From positions 33,100,001 to 33,164,000 of the forward strand of contig CM051511.1 in NCBI GenBank assembly GCA_028015205.1: a DNA stretch of 64,000 nt, given 5' to 3'. Source of the stretch: Mytilisepta virgata. Taxonomy: Eukaryota > Mollusca > Bivalvia > Mytilida > Mytilidae. The position numbers and the translations under genes were made by a program. The notes under the pieces are model-generated. The model did no database searches. It saw only the letters and a list, made by a program, of their open reading frames with translations, and was not told where the DNA came from. Shown here one piece after another: positions 27,301 to 39,300 of this stretch (within the stretch, counting starts at the first letter, position 1; each line of letters opens with the position of its first letter).

Positions 27301-30300
27301 CAAATATACTGACAAAGAGAAAATCGAGATGGGGAACGATGAAAACAAGAACACAACAGAAACACAACACAAAACTGTAAAAAAGTGATGAGCACTTATA
27401 CAATTTCGTAAATGGGTTATTTGACTTTGAAGAAAAGAAAAGGCAAGAAACGTGTTCAGGGGTGTCCTTTACATCTTTTAAAAAATATTGTTCTGTGTAT
27501 TTAACCCCACTTAATCACCAAAACATTTCTCTTTTTGCCATTGCAAAATATATTCTGTTATAGATGGAGGGTGAAACGCTTTTGGGAATTAGGAAAAAGG
27601 GGAGGGGAATTGGGAAAATTGAGCAGAAAAATTTAGGGAATTAAGGGGAAAAAATTTCAAGGATTTGTGGAAAAACAGCAATTATTTTAGAGAATTGGGA
27701 ATATCATACCCCAGTGTCACATCCCCCCTAACCCCCAAGGCACATGTGATACCATAAAAATATTTTGACAAATTAATTCATATTCAGATTAGTAAAAGGA
27801 CTCATAACATCAGACCAAATGTGTGGTAAAAATAATAATCTTTCAAATAGAGTGCATGTATTTAATTTCTTTTGTTATTTTCAGGCCATGAAAGATTACA
27901 TTACAAAGCTCCATAGAATGAGAGCTGGGTAAATATTATTTTATAGATTTTAATTTTTATGCATGCTATCTGTTTAAAATGTTTTGAAGAATTTAATACT
28001 ATAATAAGATGAAAGATAAATTTGAGATTAATAAACATGAGAAAATAACCCCATGCTATACTTAAAATATTAGAAAAACACTTTTGTTGCTATTCTTTAT
28101 CTTGAAATTTGATATGTTATATACAACAGTGAGCTGAAAGCTCACACACAACAGCAAGATCACCAATATTTATTTGGAGTACGTCAAATCAACATGAATT
28201 TTTTCCCTAGCTTCATCTTTACGTACAGAATTTGAATTTACCAACAGTTTCATGTTCAACTTGTTTTGTGAAGTGCTGAACGAAAAGTTCAGTAGCTGCT
28301 GCAGATCAACGTGTTCTTCCATCACTCTACCGAACTTACACAAATATTAATGAATGTAGTATAATTTGATTGAACCTTTCAGAAATTTCGTGCCTGAGTG
28401 ACTTAGTGACCAACATAGTTTTTTACACTACCTTTTATTCTTAATACGTGAAGTCGTAATGAATTATTGTCTTTTCCACTGTTGAAATGTCCTAAATATT
28501 TTACGAGAGCTGATTTTCCCATTTTTGTGTGCATTTCTCTGATTATTGAGTCATATATGATGTCACCACAAACAATTGTGAGAAATGCAGAATATGTACA
28601 AGATCTATTTCCAAATGTTTGATCCATGATGACTTTTAAGACATACCTACATGTAATTGTTATTTTAAAGAAGTCTGGAGATTTTCATCAAGATATTAGT
28701 TGCAGAAGTAGGTGACATGCACAGTAGTTATGAAAGAATGAGGGCCCAGAGTGAGTTATCTTTTCATAACCAATGTAGGTAAGGGAGATAATAAATTTGT
28801 CTCCCTTTTAGCCTGAGGACATAAGGGAGAGAATTCAATTATCTCCCTTACCTACAGGTTAGGAAAAGATAACTCACTCTGGTTCCTCATTGGCCAGTTA
28901 GGGGTCTTAGGGCCTGCAGTTGTGAGTTCAAATAGTATTAATGACAATCCGGATTGACCAAAGGTCCTAGATCCTACAACCATAAAAATCATTGTAAACT
29001 ATTATTATATTTTTTAACAGTTCATCAGAAATTGAAATAAGATCAGGAGATGATGTAAGCAGACCAGGTGAAGTTAATGTCTTATATAACCGATTTATCA
29101 CACGACGACATGCCGATCTTGAAAAAAGTAAAGATTCCAAAATAGATGGCTCATCTGGTACCCCTCCAAGGTATGTTTTACCGCTTTCCCAGACATTTTT
29201 CACATTATTAATTGTACGGAAATTATTACACTAATATATCAGGAATGGGTCCTTAAGAATACAAAAGTAAAGTAAAATACCGATTGATCAACATTAATAA
29301 CTTAATATTATTGATAATCAATATCAACATAAAAATTAAATATAGTTTCTGAAAAATTGCATTTAGATCTTTTTTTTTTCAGACATAAGCATAATTTCAG
29401 AGAGGCCTCGGTGGCCGAGTGGTCTAGGTAGTTCGTCATGACTACCAATGATCACTAGACTATCAAAGCTGGGGTTGTGAGTTCGAATCTCACCTGTGGC
29501 GGGGTGTATTCGACTCCGATCTTAATTGACAAGGATTGCCAATTTTCCTACCGAAGGTCGGTGGTTCTCTCTGGGTACTCCGGCTTCCTCCACCAATAAA
29601 AACTCGCCACAGCGAAATGGCCAAATGTGCTGAAACGGCATTAAACCCCAAATAAACAAACATAATATCAGAAATCAGTGTTCCTGCTTAGTGCATGTAG
29701 TTCGAAACAATTTTTGGTTCACACCACCATTCCAAAATCTATTGCATTGTGGGATTTTATTTTTTTCAAGAATATACACCATGACAATATGATTGGTCAA
29801 AACAGCCAAGAATAAATGATCGTTAGCCAGTGACATTGTAGCATTTAGATTTTGGTATTTTATCAGAGAATTACCTTCATATCATTTAGCTTCTGAAATA
29901 ATGAATTGTACATTTTCTTTATCTTTGCACCTGTTTACATAATTGATAAGGTCACCTAAAATAAATTCTCTGGTTCTCAGACAACTGATTTTACAAAAAT
30001 GGCAAGTTAGGTAGGGAATTTATTTTTTTAGTTTATTTTCCTGTCAAAAGAGGCAAGGGATTTTCAGTTAGGTGTTTGTTTTGTCAAACTCACTTCCATG
30101 ATCGTTTATCAGCTGTTTTGAATTGACCATTGTCACACCATGCTTGAAAATTGAGTCTGGGTTGGCAGATGCTTGAAAAACACTTTTGGCTCCCAATTTA
30201 AAATTTTATTTCTACAGAAAAATACCGGAACGGCAGTGATTTTTTCCTGGACATCAAATAAACTGTGGGCAATTTTTTGAGTTGGGCAGCGGTGTCTGAG

Positions 30301-33300
30301 AACCAGAAATTTAAGTTAAGATGGCCTAAGTTTAGTCAGTTTTCAAGTTACAATATTTGAATTGCATCATGGCACAACTATTCGTTGAGAACTATATCAT
30401 GTAGTATAGAGATCTGAAAACATTTAGAAACTTCAGTAAAACATTCCTTAGGAATCTATGTTGGAATAACACATAAAAGTGACACAACTCTACATAGTCC
30501 GTACACAAGACTTTTGAAAGACCAGCTGTCTTGAGGCTCAAAAAGGCTGTATGTCTGAGTAAAGGGGGGTTCTTCTGAATTTGATTATTTTAGCTTGTTT
30601 GGCTTTATCACCATTAATCAGTAAATATTTAATTAAGAAATATTTTGACTTCTCTAATTCTGTGCACATTTAAACATTTCTTGACCTATTTGATAAATTC
30701 TGATATCACCACACACTGGTTAAATGCTCGTGAAATTTCCAGCCAAAAAAAATCGTTTGGAAGACCGCTCAGAGTTTTACATTGTCATTAGAGAAAAACT
30801 GGTCATTGTTGTAATATCTATATTTATTATTTCAGTAGACGAAAAAAGAAACAACAGGTAGTTGATAGTCAGACAGCTACTTCCATGGTAAGTATGGTAT
30901 ACTGTTGACTCTTGAAATCTAAAACTGACAGTCAGCAGACGACAGTTGACAGTCAGTCAGCTACTTCCATGGTAAGTATGGTATACTGTTGACTCTTGAA
31001 ATCTAAAACTGACAGTCAGCAGACGACAGTTGACAGTCAGACAGCTACTTCCATGGTAAGTATGGTTAAGGTTAATTCTTGAAATCTAAAACTTCAGAAA
31101 AGTCACATTATTTGAAGTTTTAATTCTGAAAAATGATCATTGAACCTTCGAAAATTGTCACGTCTGAAACTACATGGTCATTAGAACTGAAACAGGGTTT
31201 TCATGTGTACATGTGATATATTAAGAGTGGATATTAATACAGTTTGCATAATTGAAGTGAAAATTGTTATAAATCATAAAGTAATTATATTTTTGCACCT
31301 TTGTTTCATTTTCATAAACAAAATTCCATAAGTAGGAAATTTACAAAAATACAACAATTTACCATACAATCTGAAAACATTGTGATCTCAGTTTGATAAA
31401 ACATTCCGTGTGACTTGTTTTCAGAATCCAGAATGGAAGAGTATGTTTGGATCGAGCGATTCTGGATCAACAACGGAGTCTCCCAAATCAAAAACTTTAG
31501 CCAAAGTTGATGTGCAGGATAAGAAATTGACATCGAGCACAACATCACTGGGAAGTCAAGGATCGTCTAACTCTGGGAGTATGATATCTTTATCCCAAGG
31601 ACAGATTTCTATACCGGAAGGAACACTTAACAGAGGAACTATTGGTGCTATTACACAAGATATGAACAAAACTATGAATAGTATGTCATTTTATATGTGG
31701 TGCCGTGGTTTCATTTAATTTTATGGGTATCAATTTTTATGGTTGAGAAAAAAAAATTGTTGTTTCAGAGAAACAAAAATTCCTTTTTTGTCTGGTAAAA
31801 TTCGAAATATACTTTATAGTAAGAATATTTGGAATTCACAAAAATCATAAAAATTGATATCCAAAAAAGTATGATGAATCCACAGTAATTGATAATAATT
31901 TGATTCAAGCACACCCAAAAAAGAAAGTAATAGATAAAAAGTGTGAGGGACATACATGTAGAATCCCTTAATATACATGACAAAATTTTAATGATCTTCA
32001 TCCGAAAATCTCTGTGAGGCGTTCAATGGGGAGAAAAATCTAGTCCCCAGTAAAGGCTGGGTGCTTTTAGTGCTGTTCTTCATCATGCATGATTAATTTA
32101 TATGTCTTCATCCTCTAAATTAAATACCAATAATATCATCATTAGCAAAATGTTAAAAATGACACAAACTAATAATTTATTTGTAGTTTTGGAGTATTTG
32201 ATTGAAATTTGCTGAGAAATAAAACAGTATCGGTAGTTACTTTTCAAATCTCATTACAGTGGAATACAATAAATGTTAATCTTTATAATAAAAGATTTTG
32301 TCTTATCCAAATTGACCGCCTCGGTGGTCTCGTGGTAGCGTGCTCGCCCTGAGTGTGGAAGGTCGCAGGTTCGATCCCCGGCCGGGTCAAACCAAAGACA
32401 TTAAAATTGGTATTTGCTGCTTCTCCGCCAAGCACGCAGCATCTAGGAGTAAGAGCAAAGACTGGTCAGCTCGGAGTCAGTATAATGTGTTCGAGTGAGG
32501 TGATATGTCTTCCTGCGGACAGTTACCTCATGAGCTAGCACATTAAAATCTGACTTAGCGTGTCGGTCTAGTACAAAGCAGGGATCATATTCATTATCAT
32601 ATGAACATGTTCTCGTCCTGATATGCACCTGGTTGCCACTGGACGTTAAACAATAATTCATCCATCTTATCCAAATATAGCAAGATATAACCCATGCAAG
32701 CTAGAGTTACGGAACTTGGTACACAAACAGCGTGATAGGTACAATGATGACATCTTGTCGAAAGATTTATTAGTGGATGACATAGCACCATGGGATAGCC
32801 AACCACCACTGTCGAATTGGCGACCCAAGGGACTTCTAGTTGCTCATTTGCATGAGCACAGAGGTAGTGTTAATAGGTAAATAGGCATAATTTTATTAGA
32901 ATGATCAGTTGATTGTAATTTTCCAAACTCACAAATTTTTCATGTATGTACATAAATAATTATAAGCAATATATTGGTACCGTTGGCCCGCATTACAGCA
33001 ACCTTCAGTTCAACAGAATATTCAGTTTCCAGCAAGAATCTCTTGAGAACAAATGTGCGTACATGTAAAAAATGAAAAAATTAATTATCGAGAGTGAATA
33101 AATATCATAATTTAGGTGTAAAGAAATTTAGAATGTTTTTCTCTAATGACAATGTAAGGTCTTCTGAAGTTTTTTTGGCAGGAAATTTCATGAGCATTTA
33201 ACCAATGTGTGATGATATCAGAATTTATCAAACGGGTCGAGAAATGTATAAATGTGCACAGAATAAGAGAAATAATATTTATCAGTAACAGGAAGAAAAT

Positions 33301-36300
33301 TCTCAGTCAAAAAATTTAGTTTCATAGATGTTGAATTTGTCAACAACAACAAAAAGTTGATGTTTTTGTTTTTTATTAATGGTTTGTACATTAGGGTACA
33401 TGGAGACTATACATTTAATAGATGTTATAAGCTTGACTTTATACATGTATGTATCAAATTTATATAAATGGAAATTATGTTTTTTTTTTTTATATATAAA
33501 TATGATTCATTTATCATTAATCTGGTAAAATATTTTGAACCAATGAAACAAAATTAAAACCTTTGAATTAATGTTTATATCACTCATTCCTCGCTTGTGA
33601 AAATCTTATAGAATCCAAGTGTCATGTGACCACTCGTATTTTGCTACTGCGTCCAATGATGGTTCAATAAAACTGTGGGAGTGTGATAAGCTGGAAGGCA
33701 AGAGTAGTATAAATAGATCCAAACAGACAATTAACTTGAAAGGTAAGTTTTGATTGGTGGATATTGTAGATCGAAGCATTAAATGGAAGGTAAATTTGGA
33801 TTGGTGAATATTTAAACAGAAAATAATCATATAAGGTATGAGTTTTGATTAGTAGATGTTATATGTATAAAAAGACAACAAATTTGAAAGTTAAGTTTTG
33901 ATTGGTGGATCTTTCATATCTAAACAAACACTAAACTTAAAAGAAGAGTTTTGATTGGTAGATATTAAATTTCTTTTATCAAGCAGGCAATTAACTTAAT
34001 ACGAAAGTCTATCATACTCATAAACCAAAAAACATATTTTGAATGTTTTGAACTATTTGTTAAATATTTCTCATAATAATTTTGTAAGATATAACGTGAA
34101 GAAGGAATATATTATATCCACTGTTAAAGAAAATTTATATCCTGCAATTCAAAGAAATGTTTAAATTGTAGATGGTAAAGTGAACAGCTTAGTTTTCTGT
34201 GAAGGATCATTATCATTTGCTGCAGCTACAGAAAATGGCAATATACATGTACATAGGTAAGTATATCCTTATTATCCATGCTTCGAAGAAATCTTGGCTG
34301 ATGATCGGCTCAAATCACATCAGTTCAAATGTTTGCTCTCGACTCGTTAAGCAATGAATTGGTAATTCTGAAATTAAAGCGAAAAAAAAGAAATTGTCAA
34401 GATCGCAATACTTTGCATTTCAAGTTTGGTTGTTAGATTCTGTTGAAACAAGAATAAGAATCACATTCATTAATATTATTGTTGATTGCCAAATATTTCC
34501 AGTCATATGTTAAATTCAATACAATATTTTCCAAATTTACAGTGTTAAGATAAAAAATGTGTTTTGTTGTGGGCACATTTACTCAAATGCTACATCTACA
34601 TGTATGTTAGTGCTAAACGATCGCCATGATGCCAAAGCTAAAGAAAATGACCAGTGGCTAATGAAAATCAGGTAGTGGTTGCCACATTGGCAAAAGATAA
34701 TTGTCTGCAATATGGAATGTAATATTGAACGTAAAATAGTTTCAAGTATGTGAAGTGAAAATTTCCAGAGTTTTTGGTTCAATGAAACTTTAATGTGGCT
34801 TATAAGAAATATCAGTAATTAGCCAATTTGGCTAATGGACTATGAAAATTTCAAAATATTACAAAATCCACCAGAAATTGCAAATAACATTCAATTTTTT
34901 AATCAGTAGAGGTGTTAGAAAACAAAATATATTTGCAAAAGTGTGTATTTTAAATTTCAAATCTTCCACAAATTATTTTTCTTCTTAGTGACCGCACTTA
35001 TAACTATTTTTGCCAAAATCCCTTTTTCTAAAAGAAATTGGTCCAAATTCAGTGAGTTTGAACTTTTAGACACTTACCTTGCCCATAAATGGTAACGACT
35101 TTGCAAAATTATGGCATGACTGTATTTGAAAAGGGTAAAGTTATGAAATAGTACGAAAGAATTGTTAGGAAGGATGATCTTATTTTCATCAACATATGAG
35201 GCCAAAATGGGACTTTCTGACTTTACTCCGTTATTTCTTTTCAGAATTGAAAGTGGAAAAGCTAATGCTGTAAACAAAATTGAGATTGATAGCGAGGAGT
35301 GTGGCAACATTGTTGATGTAACACACTACGACACAGGTCAGTAAATGTCTTCCTTTCATAAAATAATGTTTTATACATATATAAATATAATGCATGTATA
35401 TTGAATTTGATACTAAAGTAGCGGTTAGTGCATCGGACTACGCAGCCAAAGGTCCCTGGTTCGATTGTCATTCGAGATGAAAAATTCATCAAAATTGCTA
35501 TGCCCTATCGACATAGTTTGCAAGGATGGTCTCGGTAAAAGATGCTAGTCCGTCGGATGGGGACGAAAAATTGCTGTCCTGCATTAAGGAAGAGCAACAC
35601 CCTTAGAACGTTAAAGACACCCCAGTATATGTCGAAAAAGACTAGGTTAAAATGCCGCTACAGGGGCCGCTCTCACACCTGCCAAGTGGGGAGGGGGGGA
35701 TTAGTATAAGATGGTATGACTTGTTTCATAATCCACTATAAATTAATAAGTTTAAACTAAACTACTAAAGTTACTTAAGAATTTTTTTCATATCATTTAT
35801 TTATTTATTTTTTTTTATTATTAAGTTAAAAATAAATAAAAATATGTGGTCTATGTTTCTTACAAAATATCTATTTATTTCAACACGATAATTCATTTTT
35901 TAAGGGAGAACCATATTTTAAGGTCTTCCTGCTTACCGGTACTAATACGTGTATTTACATTATAGAAGATTTCAGTATGTTCCGAATTCTTTTAACAGGT
36001 GCCCAGTCAGTGCTTGCTTATGCCACAGTGAATGGATATATCATTGGGTTTGATCTGAGATCTAATAAGGAAGTATGGAAACTGAAAAATGATCCTAGAA
36101 AAGGTAAATAAATCTTTGATACTAATTTTGATGCACAGTATGTTAACATTTCTTTGATTTATGACTCATCAGTTGTACTCAAGGCCAAAAATGTTGACAA
36201 ATAAAACAATAATCCAAAAGGTTGAAGAGCAAATTCAAAAATACCAAAATTAATGAAAAGGTGAAACCGAACCATTTAAGGATGATCGCTGGTCTAATAG

Positions 36301-39300
36301 GAAATAAATAGGATTTGAAATGGGTGTTTTAGTTTGAGAGAACATATGAATAGTAAAAAATAAGCAAGAAAAAAATATAGGTTCATGTGCTCATTTTAGA
36401 GCTATAAAGCCTTGAAAATTTGCAGGAAATAGGTTTTCTCTGGACTTTTCATTGTCTTTTCATCGATAACTTCAGTCTCTCAAAGATGTATGAAAAAATA
36501 AAAAGGATTTCATAAAATTTTTCAAATGCCATTTTAAGGTATATATGATTGAATTATAAAAGAAAAAGTGGGGGTTCATGGGCAAAAAATTTAATGTTTA
36601 AGAAATGGATAAAACCCGAGGATTCCGAAAATCTGAATTACTGAAAAGGTGAAACCAAACCATTTAAGAGGTATGCCCAAGGAAGATGTTCCTTAGTTTT
36701 CACAAAATTTCTTATTTTTGGAATATTAAATTTAATACATGTAGTATCAATTTCAGGCTAGCAGCAAAATACTAGCAGCTGATACCCTCGGGGGGCTTTA
36801 GATTCACCAGCAGAGATATTGACTAAGTGGTTATTATAAATTCTTCGACACAATTTCTAATAATTTAATACATTTGAATATATATAACATTATCAGTTTT
36901 AAACCTATTTAAAATAATAGAGCAAAAGTTTTGGTCCAGTAAGCCACTTTGACATATATAATTGCAACCGGACCCAAATTCAAGTAATTTAACTTCATTC
37001 GAAGTTAAGGTAATATTGATAATTCAAACACTGAAATTTGAAAATTCCCAAAAATATTAGAAAAAGAGTAATTATTGACTTGAATTTATGTCTGCGTCAT
37101 CAGATTTGGTTGTACATGTATATTATTTCAAATACATTTTTATTCCATGGGTTATTCTGATTTTCACATTGTTGACATGCTTTAATGTTTGTCAAAGTTT
37201 TAAACAAGTGTTTGTTGAAATGTAATGATACAACCAATCTCTATTCTATTCAATTGCCTGATCACAGCTCATCAGACGTCTGCGTAACCCTTTTAAGGAC
37301 TTTTAACGTGGGAAGACAATACAGACAACGCCTTGAGCAGAAAATAATTTTTAGCCCAACCCCCGTGGAATTAATGTAAAAAAAATTTCATTTCAAATCA
37401 TTTTACTCAGTATGTATACAACTAACTTTTTTGGCTGTACAGTAATAAGTCTTATACATGGTACGTTTTCTATACATCATAACGTCAGATATTATTTTAC
37501 TTATTTTTATGCCCCGCCCATGAATGTCGATGGGGCATATAGGGTTACCCTTGTCCGTCCGTATGTATGTTCGAACTATGTGGTCAAGTTTTGCGTTTAG
37601 GTTAATTTCTTTGGAACTAAGTATAGTGTATCTATGAAGCTTCTTCAGTGGATGTGCCTTGGGTACTACTGAGCAGTCATACAATAATTGGGTCATTATG
37701 ACCTACATTTAATGCTTGAGCGACTCTGGTTAAGTTTTGCGTTTAGGTTCATTTCTTTGGAACTAAGCATAGTGTATCAATGAAACTTCATCAGTGGATG
37801 TGCCTTGGATAGTACTGAGCAGTTATACAATAATTGGGTCATTATGACCTACATTTAATGCTTGAGCGACTCTGGTTAAGTTTTGCGTTTAGGTTCATTT
37901 TTTTGGAACTAATGATAGTGTATCAACAAAACTTCATCAGTGGATGTGCCTTGGATAGTACTGAGCATGATAACCTTCATTTTAGGCGGGGCATCCATGT
38001 CTTACAGACACAATTTCTAGTTACTACCTATGTTGCCATCTATGTATTTTATATGAAGACCGTTCGTCAAATAAATTTTCTTTTTTTTTACATTTTATGT
38101 ACAGACTCAGTCTTGCTCTGGGTTTCAAAGAGTCAACACCCTTTTGTTTTTATATTTTACATGCTCGTGATTTAGACCATATTGCTCGAAACATTGGGTA
38201 TTTTTAACCTTTAGTTTGATTGTTGTTTTTTTACGATTTTATATGTGGTTTTGTTCAACTTGTGTATTTTATACATTTAAGTCGTTTTATGCCCCTTTTG
38301 ACAGCTCACCATTTCCATTTATTTTGCTAGTTATCTATTCTGTTAGATGATTTGTATCGTAGTTTAGTTAAAAAGTTGTATTAAGTAAAGTCAAGAAATA
38401 CCAAAGGGATATTCGAAGGAGAGAAAAATCGTAACAACTGACAAACTCCGGAGAACAACAAAGACAAGACCAAAACAATACATGCACTACACTTAAAAAC
38501 TAAAAACATATGAACAACATGGATCACACCAAAAACGGGGATAGACTCAGGTGCTCCAGAAGAGTAAGCAGTCTGCTTCCTGCAGGACACCCGCCATGCT
38601 GCCCATGTCAAATCCGGTATGAGGAAGGGATAATATCAATGGAACAGGTCCATTTTCATTTGGGAAACAGTTTTTTCATACCTGTCAACCAAGTCATGAT
38701 GATGCCCATAAAACTTTAATAAGGATGACTTCAGCTTAGGAGCAATGTACCCTTGTCTGAGCAACTTTTCTGTCAGGAGCTGAGCTCTGTCCAGGAAGTC
38801 AATGTATATGTCACAAGCTCTGAATAACATAAAAAGGTTTGAAAGTACAATGTATGTCCATATATCAATAAAAATTGATTTTTATCGTATTCAGTGATAT
38901 TAATATCTTTTTACCTGTATAATAGGACTAATAACCACTTGTGCAGTGCATCACTCACAGTGCTGGTTTGCTGTTGGTACCAGTAGTGGCAGTCATGTTT
39001 GTTGGGATCTTAGATTTCAGCTCCCAATTACATCTATAGAACATCCAATGGGTAAGCTCTGGTTTTTATGTTAACTTGGTACCAGTATTGCATATACTCT
39101 GGATGGGTATTTTCTGGTTTACTATTTGTACCAGTAGTACAATAATTCAATCATTTTGTTTGTCTCGTAAAAATCGGTTTATTTTTTAAAAAGGACATAT
39201 GTAATCTCTTATTTTCTACATGTATATGTATTTTTTAGCCATTTACTTATTAATCAATCAAAAACTTTTATAAAACAGAAAAAAGTGGTTTTCATATATT

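Noticed and set aside
29402..29480. Possible functional tRNA gene (box A and box B present)
   Set aside because: The same sequence occurs four times as the head of a SINE with a common body, A-rich tail and target-site duplications; the cloverleaf is interrupted.
30945..31080. Extra micro-exons in the 84 bp repeat
   Set aside because: The copies have donors but no proper polypyrimidine-AG acceptors, so they are more likely alternative donors or decoys than exons.
37834..38175. 113-codon open frame
   Set aside because: It spans the end of a GCCCC element and T-rich intron; no conserved protein features.
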